A stretch of DNA of 64,000 bases from Kocuria soli. GTDB lineage: Bacteria > Actinomycetota > Actinomycetes > Actinomycetales > Micrococcaceae. This document shows, piece after piece, positions 26,114 through 34,900 of the stretch; positions within the stretch are counted from its first letter, which is position 1, and each line of letters begins with the position of its first letter. The translations under genes were made by a program, and so were the position numbers. Location: contig NZ_RKMF01000001.1 of NCBI RefSeq assembly GCF_003797835.1, positions 186,001 to 250,000 of the forward strand, given 5' to 3'. Below the pieces are notes generated by a model. It saw nothing but the letters and a program-made list of their open reading frames with translations. It was not told the origin of the DNA and made no database searches.

Positions 26114-26749
26114 TCAGTCGACCACTCCGTAGAGCCGGTCCCCCGCATCACCCAGGCCCGGAATGATGTAGGCCTTCTCGTCGAGCTTTTCGTCCACGGC
26201 AGCCAGGACGACGTGCACGTCGTCGTCGTCCAGCTTGGCCTCCAGGGCTTCCAGTCCTTCAGGAGCAGCGAGCAGGCAGAGGCAGGTGACTTCGGCCGCC
26301 CCGCGCGTGCGCAGGAACTTGATGGCCTCCACCAGGGTGCCGCCCGTGGCCAGCATCGGATCCAGGACGTAGACCTGGCGGCCGGTGAGGTCCTCCGGCA
26401 GCCGCTCCGCGTAGGTCACGATGTCCAGGGTCTCTTCGTTGCGGGCCATCCCCAGGAATCCGACCTCAGCCGTGGGGACCAGCCGCGTCATGCCCTCCAA
26501 CATGCCCAGACCGGCGCGGAGGATGGGGACGACCAACGGGCGCGGGGTGCTCAGCGCGGTGCCCGTGGCGGTGGCGACTGGGGTGGTGACCTCGACCGGC
26601 TCCACACGGACCTCCCGCGTGGCCTCGTACGCAATGAGGGTCACCAGTTCCTCGACCAACTGTCGGAATACGGGTGACGGTGTCTTCCGGTCGCGGAGGA
26701 CGGTGAGCTTGTGGGCAACGAGAGGGTGGTCCAGGACTGTGACGCGCAT
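26114..26749 (-). CDS. upp: Uracil phosphoribosyltransferase
   Basis: Upp salvages uracil by joining it to PRPP, giving UMP. At 211 residues it has the usual length. The PRPP-binding loop is [17 protein letters not shown] (127-143) and PILRAGLGM lies near 75-83; the uracil-binding C-terminus reads [17 protein letters not shown] -10-like TAATTT (26761-26756) ends 6 nt before the ATG, with no Shine-Dalgarno sequence, so the message may be leaderless. It is divergent from tadA. Confidence 0.96.
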   Translation of the reverse strand: MRVTVLDHPLVAHKLTVLRDRKTPSPVFRQLVEELVTLIAYEATREVRVEPVEVTTPVATATGTALSTPRPLVVPILRAGLGMLEGMTRLVPTAEVGFLGMARNEETLDIVTYAERLPEDLTGRQVYVLDPMLATGGTLVEAIKFLRTRGAAEVTCLCLLAAPEGLEALEAKLDDDDVHVVLAAVDEKLDEKAYIIPGLGDAGDRLYGVVD

Positions 26750-26755
26750 GCCGCA

Positions 26756-26761
26756 AAATTA
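26756..26761 (-). promoter_or_regulatory. -10 element of upp (leaderless)
   Basis: TAATTT on the minus strand lies 6 nt before the upp ATG and no ribosome-binding site intervenes. The -35 is weak. Confidence 0.4.
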
Positions 26762-26845
26762 GCAGAGCACTGCCACCCCGGACCCCCGCCAGGTCAACCG
26801 CCCCACTGAGACTCCACCACCGCCACTTCACGAAGAAGGTGACCC

Positions 26846-27337
26846 ATGGCCCCGATGCCACCGCACCACGGGATGCACTCCGCCCACGCACAGTGGATGA
26901 GGACGGCCCTTCACGTGGCCGAAGGGGCGAGAGACTCAGGGGACGTACCCATCGGCGCCGTCGTGGTCCGCAACAACGACGGCGAGGTGGTCGGCCGCGG
27001 GTACAACCGACGGGAAGCCGACCACGATCCCACGGCCCACGCCGAAGTGATCGCACTCCGGGAGGCCGCGGGTCGGCTCGGCCGGTGGCGGTTGGAGGAC
27101 TGCACGCTGGTGGTCACGCTCGAACCCTGCGCCATGTGTGCCGGCGCCGCTGTGCTCGCGCGGGTGCCTCGGATCGTGCTGGGCGCCTGGGACCCGAAGG
27201 CCGGGGCGTGCGGTTCCGTCATGGACGTGGTTCGGCACCCCTCGTTGAATCATTGGACCGAGGTGCACGGCGGCGTACTCGCAGAGGAGTGCGCCGAACC
27301 CATCCGGGCATTCTTCCGCGAACACAGGGGCGCATGA
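26846..27337 (+). CDS. tadA: tRNA-specific adenosine deaminase
   Basis: TadA deaminates A34 of tRNA-Arg(ACG) to inosine so that one tRNA can read CGU, CGC and CGA. The 163-residue zinc enzyme shows PTAHAEVIAL with His65 and catalytic Glu67, and TLEPCAMCAGA with Cys95 and Cys98. The C-terminal DVVRHPSLNHWTEVHGGVLAEEC is typical of the family. The ATG has GAAGGTG upstream. Its substrate tRNA-Arg(ACG) is encoded 4 kb away at 22901-22973, and a tRNA-Ser gene follows immediately. Confidence 0.95.
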   Translation: MAPMPPHHGMHSAHAQWMRTALHVAEGARDSGDVPIGAVVVRNNDGEVVGRGYNRREADHDPTAHAEVIALREAAGRLGRWRLEDCTLVVTLEPCAMCAGAAVLARVPRIVLGAWDPKAGACGSVMDVVRHPSLNHWTEVHGGVLAEECAEPIRAFFREHRGA

Positions 27338-27348
27338 GGCCCCAGATT

Positions 27349-27377
27349 TTGATGCTCCCAGCCCGCTCGGCTACGAT
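27349..27377 (+). promoter_or_regulatory. Promoter of tRNA-Ser(CGA)
   Basis: TTGATG (27349-27354) and TACGAT (27372-27377) with a 17-bp spacer. The predicted start is only a few bases before the tRNA 5' end. Confidence 0.65.
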
Positions 27378-27386
27378 TCTCGCGCT

Positions 27387-27476
27387 GGTGACGTGTCCGA
27401 GCGGCCGAAGGTGCATCACTCGAAATGATGTTTGGTGTAAAAGCCAACGAGGGTTCAAATCCCTCCGTCACCGCCA
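27387..27476 (+). tRNA. tRNA-Ser(CGA)
   Basis: A class II tRNA of 90 nt with acceptor stem GGTGACG / CGTCACC, discriminator G, anticodon loop CTCGAAA giving CGA, a long variable arm, T-loop GGTTCAAATCC and an encoded 3' CCA. The other two tRNAs in this window lack an encoded CCA. Confidence 0.95.
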
Positions 27477-27479
27477 GCC

Positions 27480-27527
27480 ACGAAGGCCCCTGCAGCCCCG
27501 GAAAGACGGGAAAGCGGGGGCCTTCGT
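27480..27527 (+). terminator. Terminator after tRNA-Ser(CGA)
   Basis: Outer 11-bp arms acgaaggcccc / ggggccttcgt enclose a second short CCCCG/CGGG stem. It starts 4 nt after the encoded CCA. Confidence 0.7.
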
Positions 27528-27670
27528 CATGCCCCGACCTGGTTGAGTTCCGGGGGCCGTGCAATCCGGAGAAACCCTGAACGAACCGGCACCCGGAGGG
27601 GTCCTAGAATGGCCGCGAACCAAATCCCCACACCGCGGACCCGCCAGGGAACGCCAGGAGGAACACGCCC

Positions 27671-28003
27671 ATGAGCAGCATCACCGTGAACGTCATCGAC
27701 CGCGACGGCACCCGCACCGAGGGGGTCGAATGGAACAGCAGCGAGTCCCTCATGGAGGCGTTGACCCGCAACAAGTTCCCCATTCTGGCCACCTGTGGCG
27801 GCAACGCATCGTGCTCCACCTGCCACTGCTACCTGGGTGCTTCCGCCGCCACGGCCACCGCGAACTCGCCGATCGGTGACGAGGAAGAGGATGTCCTGGA
27901 CATGCTCGACGACACCCGGCACGAGGACTCCCGGCTGACCTGCCAGGTCGAGTGGTCGGAGGAGCTGAACGGCGCCGAAGTCACCATCGCGCCGGAGTGG
28001 TGA
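27671..28003 (+). CDS. [2Fe-2S] ferredoxin, adrenodoxin-like
   Basis: This small soluble electron carrier has 110 residues. Four cluster cysteines fit the C-x5-C-x2-C...C pattern of plant/adrenodoxin-type ferredoxins: Cys42, Cys48 and Cys51 in CGGNASCSTCHCYL, and Cys91 in RLTCQVEW. The acidic stretch DEEEDVLDMLDD is a typical partner-binding surface. AGGAGG lies about 10 nt before the ATG. Its stop overlaps the GTG start of the following FAD/Fe-S oxidase (GTGA at 28000-28003), so the two are translationally coupled and probably work as redox partners. Confidence 0.92.
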   Translation: MSSITVNVIDRDGTRTEGVEWNSSESLMEALTRNKFPILATCGGNASCSTCHCYLGASAATATANSPIGDEEEDVLDMLDDTRHEDSRLTCQVEWSEELNGAEVTIAPEW

Positions 28004-30891
28004 GCAGCACGGCCTTGCTGCGCGAGGACCTGACGACCCGCGCGGCCTACATCTCGGACGCCTCGATCTACCGGCGGATGCCGGCTGCCGTGGCCGAGCC
28101 ACGTTCGGTCGAGGAGATCCGTGAGTTGTTGGCCCTGGCCCGGGAGAAGGGCTGGCCCGTGGTCTCCCGCGGCGGCGGGACGTCCGTGGCGGGCAACGCG
28201 ATCGGTGACGGCCTGGTCATCGACACGTCCCGCCACTTCAACCGCATCCTGTCGATCGACCCGGAAACCGCCACCGCGGTGATCGAACCCGGCGTGATCT
28301 GCGATCAGCTCCGCGACGCCGCGGCGGAACACGGTCTGACCTACGGGCCGGACCCGTCCACCCACAGCCGCTGCACGATCGGCGGCATGGTGGCCAACAA
28401 CGCGTGCGGATCACACTCGGTGGCCTGGGGCACCTCGGCCGAGAACCTGGTCGCCGTCACCGTCATGCTCGCCGACGGTCGCGAGGTCGAGCTGAAGGCC
28501 GGAGGCTCCAGCGAGCAGGCCCTGACCGAAGCGCTCACCGGGATCCGGGACAACCACCGGGCCATGTTGCGCACCGAGCTCGGCCAGTTCCCCCGGCAGG
28601 TCTCCGGCTACGGACTCCACTACCTCCTGGAGGAAAACGGCTTCGACGTCGCCAAGGCCTTCGCCGGAACCGAAGGCACCTGCGGCGTGATCACCCGCAT
28701 GACCGTGCAGCTCGTACGCAAGCCCGCCCAGACGGCCCTGGCAGTGCTCAGCTTCGACGATTCGTTCGACGCCGCGAGCGCCGCCCCGGCTCTGCGCGTC
28801 CGGGACGTGGCAACCATCGAAGGCATGGGCGGTGACCTGCTCGACGCGCTGCGGATGCGCCCCGGGCAGGAGGACGCCGGCCAGGAGCTGCCCGAGGGTG
28901 GTGGTTGGTTGTACTGCGAGGTCGGCGGCGAGACCCTCGAGGCGGCCGAGGCCCGCGCACACGAAATCCGCGGCATCGTGGACGCGGCAGGCAAGGTCAC
29001 GGTGCGCAACGCCGTCGTCGTCACGGATCCGGCCGAGGTCCGCGCCCTGTGGCGGATCCGCGAGGCCAGCGCGGGAATCGTGACCCGGTTGCCCGACGGC
29101 GGTGAGGCGTGGCCCGGGTGGGAGGACTCCGCTGTACCCCCCGAGCACCTGGGTGACTACCTGCGGGACCTGTACGCCCTACTGGCCGACCTAGACCTGC
29201 GGGGTATCCCGTTCGGGCACTTCGGCGAGGGATGCGTGCACATCCGCATCTCCTTCGACTTCGCCACGGAGTCCGGGGTCGAGGTCTACCGGACGTTCAT
29301 CGACCGTGCGGCCAAGCTGGTCCACCGCTACGGCGGCTCGGTGTCCGGTGAACACGGCGACGGTCGAGCCCGATCGGCCCTGCTGTCCACGATCTACTCG
29401 CCGGAAGCCCTACAGGCCTTCCGCGAATTCAAGCGCGTGTTCGACCCGGACGGCCTGTTCAACCCGGGGGTTGTGGTGGATCCCGAACCCATCGACCAGG
29501 GCATCCGCCCCGGGCCCGGCGCGCGGAAGTTCGACCTGACTCCGGTGCACGCGTTCTCCCACGACGGCGGGTCGGTGGCCGGGGCGCTGAACCGTTGCGT
29601 GGGCGTGGGTGCCTGCCGGTCCGACGTCGGTGCCATGTGCCCGTCGTTCGTGGCCACCAAGGACGAGGTTCACTCGACCCGTGGACGCATGCGTTCCCTG
29701 GCGGAGATGTTGCGCGGTGAAAACCTCAAGGACGGCTGGAAGTCCAAGGAGACCCTCGAGGCCCTGGATCTCTGCCTGTCCTGCAAGGCCTGCGCCACGG
29801 AATGCCCCGTCAACGTGGACATGGCCACGTACAAGTCCGAATTCCTGCACCATCACTACGGTGAAGGGTTGCGTAGCTTCGTGGGCCGTAACCGCCGCCC
29901 CATGGCCCACGCCGTCATGGGCTGGCTGCCCGTGCTGGCGCGGTTGATGAACCTGGTGCCTGGAGTCCCCACGCTGGCCAACGCCGCCATGAGCGTCAAA
30001 CCCCTGCAGAAGACCGTCATGAAGCTCGGCGGGGTGGAGACCCAGCGGGACATGATCACCTTCGCGGACAAGCCGCTGGCCTCCTGGTTCAGGAAGCGCG
30101 CCAAGGCAGCCGGTGACGACCTGCGCCCCGGGGAGGACCCCCAGGGCCGCCCGTCCGTGGTGCTGTGGCCGGACTCCTGGACGAACTTCATGAGCGACGG
30201 CCCCGGCAAGGCGGCCGTGGAAGTTCTGGAAGCCATGGGGTACCGCGTGCTCATGCCCATGGGCGACGTGTGCTGCGGGATGACCTGGCACTCGACCGGT
30301 CAGCTGGACGCCCTCAAACGAGAGGTCGCACGGACGCTGGGAGTGATGGAGCCCCTGCTGGAAGCGGGCTACCCCGTGGTGGGCCTGGAACCCTCCTGCA
30401 CCGTGATGCTCCAGGACGAGATCACCGAGCTGTTGCCCGGGGATCCGCGGGCCAAGACCCTGTCGGAACGGACCGTGACCCTGGGTAAGTTCGTGGCCGA
30501 TCACCTGGATGCCGGTGGCCAGTGGCCCTTCGGCACCCTGGAGGTCGAGGGACACTCCGCCGAGGCCGTGTGCCAGGTGCACTGCCACCAGAAGTCCATG
30601 CTCGGTTACGACCCCGAGCTCAAGGTGCTGGACAAGCTGGGAGTGGACGTGGACGTGGTCGGCGGCGGGTGCTGCGGGCTGGCCGGCAACTTCGGGTTCG
30701 AACCCGGGCACCTGGAGGTCTCCCGCACCCTCGGCGAGCGCGAACTATTCCCCAAGATCCGCGCGGCCGCCGACGGAACGCTGATCCTGGCCGACGGCTT
30801 CTCCTGCCGCACCCAGATCAGTCAGGGCACGGAAGCCGAAGGCCTGACCCTGGCGGAAGTCCTGCGGTCGGCCCTGTCCACCGGGACCTGA
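28000..30891 (+). CDS. FAD-linked oxidase fused to Fe-S/CCG domains (GlcD-GlcF / D-lactate dehydrogenase type)
   Basis: The 963-residue enzyme oxidises a 2-hydroxy acid, probably D-lactate, glycolate or D-2-hydroxyglutarate, and passes electrons through Fe-S clusters. The N-terminal PCMH FAD domain has PRSVEEIRELL and GGGTSVAGNAIGDGLVID near residue 50, and NACGSHSVAWGTSAEN. The GlcD C-terminal domain carries FGHFGEGCVHIRISFD and GEHGDGRARS. Two [4Fe-4S] motifs follow: CVGVGACRSDVGAMCPS near 529 and CLSCKACATECP near 592. Two CCG domains end the protein (CCGMTWHSTGQ near 758; HCHQK...GGGCCGLAGNFG near 860-895). The substrate is not decided by sequence. The adjacent ferredoxin is an unusual acceptor for this family. 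Confidence 0.92.
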   Translation: MSSTALLREDLTTRAAYISDASIYRRMPAAVAEPRSVEEIRELLALAREKGWPVVSRGGGTSVAGNAIGDGLVIDTSRHFNRILSIDPETATAVIEPGVICDQLRDAAAEHGLTYGPDPSTHSRCTIGGMVANNACGSHSVAWGTSAENLVAVTVMLADGREVELKAGGSSEQALTEALTGIRDNHRAMLRTELGQFPRQVSGYGLHYLLEENGFDVAKAFAGTEGTCGVITRMTVQLVRKPAQTALAVLSFDDSFDAASAAPALRVRDVATIEGMGGDLLDALRMRPGQEDAGQELPEGGGWLYCEVGGETLEAAEARAHEIRGIVDAAGKVTVRNAVVVTDPAEVRALWRIREASAGIVTRLPDGGEAWPGWEDSAVPPEHLGDYLRDLYALLADLDLRGIPFGHFGEGCVHIRISFDFATESGVEVYRTFIDRAAKLVHRYGGSVSGEHGDGRARSALLSTIYSPEALQAFREFKRVFDPDGLFNPGVVVDPEPIDQGIRPGPGARKFDLTPVHAFSHDGGSVAGALNRCVGVGACRSDVGAMCPSFVATKDEVHSTRGRMRSLAEMLRGENLKDGWKSKETLEALDLCLSCKACATECPVNVDMATYKSEFLHHHYGEGLRSFVGRNRRPMAHAVMGWLPVLARLMNLVPGVPTLANAAMSVKPLQKTVMKLGGVETQRDMITFADKPLASWFRKRAKAAGDDLRPGEDPQGRPSVVLWPDSWTNFMSDGPGKAAVEVLEAMGYRVLMPMGDVCCGMTWHSTGQLDALKREVARTLGVMEPLLEAGYPVVGLEPSCTVMLQDEITELLPGDPRAKTLSERTVTLGKFVADHLDAGGQWPFGTLEVEGHSAEAVCQVHCHQKSMLGYDPELKVLDKLGVDVDVVGGGCCGLAGNFGFEPGHLEVSRTLGERELFPKIRAAADGTLILADGFSCRTQISQGTEAEGLTLAEVLRSALSTGT

Positions 30892-30918
30892 CCGGGGCAC
30901 CGATCGGGACTCGCCACG

Positions 30919-30974
30919 ACCACCCGGGAGCCGACCACCCGGGAGCCGAAGACGCGCGGTCGGCTCCCGGGTGT
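30919..30974 (+). terminator. Terminator with duplicated left arm
   Basis: A 15-bp unit accacccgggagccg occurs twice in tandem (30919-30933, 30934-30948). The right arm tcggctcccgggtg (30960-30973) pairs perfectly with either copy, so two alternative 14-bp hairpins are possible. It lies 28 nt after the oxidase stop codon. Confidence 0.75.
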
Positions 30975-31121
30975 CCTGTAGCCGTGGCCCTGTCTGCAAC
31001 TGCGGTTGCGGGAATCGCCCCCTGAGCTGTCGGTGGGCCGTCCTACGATGAGGTCAAGCGCACGTACCGTTGCGCCGAACCCCACCGGGTCACCTCCGGT
31101 CCTGTCCCCCGCAGGAGTGCC

Positions 31122-31913
31122 ATGTCCGTCCACAAACACCGAGCAGCGTTGTCCGTCCTGGCCCTGGCCGGTGCCTTGGTGCTGGCCGGATGCGGTGGAT
31201 CCGACGACGGTGGCAGCTCCTCCGCCCCCGAGGTGAGCGGCCAACCGAGCACCGCAACCTCCTCCCCGGAGGCCACGTCCGGGCAGACAGGTGAGGCAAC
31301 GCCGAGCTCGACGGGTTCCCCGGCCACTGATTCCCCGTCGGCCCCTGCCCCCGCGACAGCCTCCGAACCAACCACTGCCACCGAGTCGGACTCCGTGTCC
31401 GAACCGCCGGCTGCGGCCGAGCCGACGGGCACGGCGTCGCCGTCGTCGTCTGAACCGTCCCACCCGGCCGCGGGTGAACAGCCAGGCGGATCCGTGGCGT
31501 CCGTAGAGGCCTGCCGGGCCACCGACCTCTCCGGTGCGGTCAGCCCGCAGCAGGGGGCCGCGGGCTCCGTGATCCTGGACCTCACCCTGACCAACGACGG
31601 CGACCAGGCCTGCGAGCTCTCCGGTTACCCCGGTGTGTCCTTCGCCGATGCCTCCGGTGAGATCATCGGTGTCCCCGCCACCAGGTCGGGAACCTCCGGG
31701 TCGGCGGTCACGGTATTGCCGGGTGAGTCCGCCACGGCGCAGCTCAAGCAGAGCAACGCCCGGAACCACGGGCAGGTCTGCAATCCGCACACCACGGCGG
31801 CGTTGGTGGTCTACCCGCCGGAGAGCTACACGTCGTTGAGCATCCCGTACGAAACCCAGGCCTGTGGGAACCCCAAGATCGCACAGTTGGAGGTCCAGGG
31901 CTTCGGTGTCTGA
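31122..31913 (+). CDS. DUF4232 lipoprotein
   Basis: The predicted cell-surface lipoprotein has 263 residues. The signal ends LVLAGC (Cys24). About 100 residues of Ser/Thr/Pro/Glu-rich low-complexity linker follow, then a DUF4232-type beta domain from about 125 to the end: VEACRATDLSGAV, GSVILDLTLTNDGDQACELSGYPGVSF, VTVLPGESATAQL and a last cysteine in YETQACGN. The family is common in actinobacteria and its function is unknown. The stop codon overlaps the lhr start by 8 nt, so the two genes are cotranscribed despite having no obvious link. Confidence 0.85.
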   Translation: MSVHKHRAALSVLALAGALVLAGCGGSDDGGSSSAPEVSGQPSTATSSPEATSGQTGEATPSSTGSPATDSPSAPAPATASEPTTATESDSVSEPPAAAEPTGTASPSSSEPSHPAAGEQPGGSVASVEACRATDLSGAVSPQQGAAGSVILDLTLTNDGDQACELSGYPGVSFADASGEIIGVPATRSGTSGSAVTVLPGESATAQLKQSNARNHGQVCNPHTTAALVVYPPESYTSLSIPYETQACGNPKIAQLEVQGFGV

Positions 31914-34900
31914 TCCAGCAGTACACGGCACCGCCCTCGGCAGGTTCTCGGAACCCACCAGGGCTTGGTTCACGGGTGCGTTCACCGCGCCCACCCGCGC
32001 CCAGGAGGGTGCCTGGAACGCCATCGCGGACGGGCAGCACACCCTGGTGGTAGCCCCCACGGGTTCGGGCAAGACCCTCTCCGCCTTCCTGTGGGGCATC
32101 GACAGGCTGATGACCCGGCGGGAGGGAGACTCGGCAGAGCCGACCCGAGGGACCAAGGTGCTCTACATCTCCCCGCTGAAGGCTCTGGGCGTGGACGTGG
32201 AACGCAACCTGCGTTCTCCGCTGATCGGCATCACCCAGACCGCCCGCCGCATGGGGATCGAACCGCCCGAGGTGTCCACGGGCGTGCGCTCGGGTGACAC
32301 ACCACAAGCGATCAGGCGGGCCCTGATCGCCTCTCCCCCGGACATCCTGATCACCACCCCCGAGTCGTTGTACCTGATGCTCACGTCCAAGGCCCGCAAG
32401 GCCCTGGAACACGTGGAGACCGTGATCATCGACGAGATCCACGCGGTGGCGGGAACCAAACGGGGCGCGCATCTTGCGCTGTCCCTGGAACGCCTGGACG
32501 ACTTGCTGGACAAGCCCGTGCAGCGCATCGGGCTGTCCGCGACGGTGGAACCGGTGGAGACCGTGACCCGGTTCCTGGGCGGACGGGAGCCCGTGAGCGT
32601 GGTCCGCCCGGAGTCCGAGAAGCGGTGGGACCTCACGGTCAGCGTTCCGGTGCCGGACATGACCGTCCTGGGCGGGCCCAGCGCGTCGTCGTCCCTGGAC
32701 GGGGCCGCCTTCGGGGACGCCGCCGTGGAGGACGAACCCGCCAACGTGGCCTCGATCTGGCCCCACGTGGAGGAGCGGGTGGTCGACCTGGTGGAGGCGC
32801 ACCGTTCGACCATCGTGTTCGCCAATTCACGCGGCTTGGCGGAGAAACTGACCGCGCGCCTCAACGAGATCCACGCCTTCCGCGTGGAACACACCCCCGG
32901 AAACGACGACGGTGGGGCCCCCGGGGAGGACGGTCCCGGGCCCGCCCGACAGACCGGCCGGTACGAAGGTGCCGCCCCGGTGCTGGCGAGGGCACACCAC
33001 GGTTCGGTCTCCAAGGACCAACGCACTCTGATCGAAGAGGACCTCAAGAGCGGACAGCTGCGGTGCGTGGTGGCCACCAGCTCCTTGGAACTGGGCATCG
33101 ACATGGGTGCCGTGGACCTGGTGGTGCAGATCGAGTCCCCGCCCTCGGCCGCCTCGGGTCTGCAACGCGTGGGACGCGCCGGACACCAGGTGGGCGAAGT
33201 CTCGGTCGGGAAGCTGTTCCCCAAACACCGCGGTGACCTGCTGGACGCGGCCGTGACCGTGGAGCAGATGGTGGCCGGCAACGTGGAATCCCTGCACGTC
33301 CCCGCCAATCCCCTGGACGTCCTGTGTCAGCAGACGGTGGCCGCCTGCGCCCTGGAACCCGTGAACGTGGAGGACTGGTGGGACACCGTCCGCCGCGCGG
33401 CTCCCTTCCTGGGGCTGCCGCGCGGGGCCTTCGACGCCGTCCTGGACCTGGTGTCGGGGCGTTACCCGTCCGACGACTTCGCCCAGTTGCGCCCACGCGT
33501 GGTCTGGGACCGTGAGGAAGGCACGTTGACGGCCCGGCCGGGGGCGCAACGCCTGGCCGTGACCTCCGGCGGGACCATCCCGGACCGGGGCCTGTTCCCC
33601 GTCCACCTGGTGGGCGGGGCGGACGAGAAGGCGCCCAAACGCGTGGGTGAGCTGGACGAGGAGATGGTCTACGAATCCCGGACCGGGGACGTCATCGCGC
33701 TCGGTGCGTCGTCGTGGCGGATCGAGGAGATCACCCACGACCGCGTCACGGTCACCCCTGCCCCCGGTCAGGCGGGGAAACTGCCGTTCTGGCACGGCGA
33801 CGGTCTGGGCCGCCCGGCGGAACTGGGCCGCGCCCAGGGTGCCTTCCTGCGCGAGATGGCCGGGGCCGCTCCGGAGGACTTCGCCCAGCGGCTGGAGGCC
33901 GACGGTCTGGACGAATGGGCACAGGACAACTTGCGTGCCTACCTGGCCGAGATGCGCGAGAACGTGGGTCACGTGCCCACGGACAGGATGCTGGTCCTCG
34001 AGCGCTTCCACGACGAGCTCGGGGACTGGCGCGTGGTGCTGCACTCCCCGTTCGGGTTGCAGGTCCACGCCCCGTGGGCGTTGGCCGTCGGGGCGCGAAT
34101 CGAGGAGCGTTGGGGCCTGGACGGTGCTGCCCAGGCCTCCGACGACGGAATCGTGCTGCGCATCCCCCTCACCGAGGACGAACCTCCCGGGGCGGAGCTG
34201 TTCCTGTTCGACCCGGAGGAACTCGAGCAGATCGTGACCGAACAGGTGGGCTCCTCCGCCCTGTTCGCCTCGCGGTTCCGGGAATGCGCAGCCCGGGCCT
34301 TGCTCCTTCCGCGCCGCGATCCCGGCCGCCGAACGCCGCTGTGGCAGCAGCGGCAGCGATCCGCGCAGCTGTTGGACGTCGCACGCAGGTTCCCCCAGTT
34401 CCCGATCGTCCTGGAAACCATCCGCGAATGCCTCCAGGACATCTACGACCTGCCCGCGCTGCAGGAGCTGCACCGGGAAATCTCGCGGCGGACCATCCGG
34501 GTGGTGGAAACCACCACGGAGACTCCCTCGGCCTTCGCCAAGACCCTGCTGTTCGGCTACCTGGGCCAGTTCATCTACGAAGGCGACTCCCCACTGGCCG
34601 AGCGCAAGGCCGCGATCCTTTCCCTGGACACGGACCTGCTGGCCGAACTGCTGGGCCGCGCCCAGCTCCGGGAGCTGCTGGACCCGGAGGTCATCGCCCG
34701 GACCGAGGCCGAGTTGCAGCACCTCACCCCAGATCGACGCCTGAAGGGACCGGAGGGGCTCGCGGATCTCCTGCGGCTGCTCGGCCCGCTGACCCTGGAA
34801 CAAGCCGCCTTGCGCCTGCGCGACCCGGATCGCGAACCCGGTGTTGACGACGACGACGGCGCCACCGCCCAGGCGAACGGCGGCCTGCCCGTCGACACCG

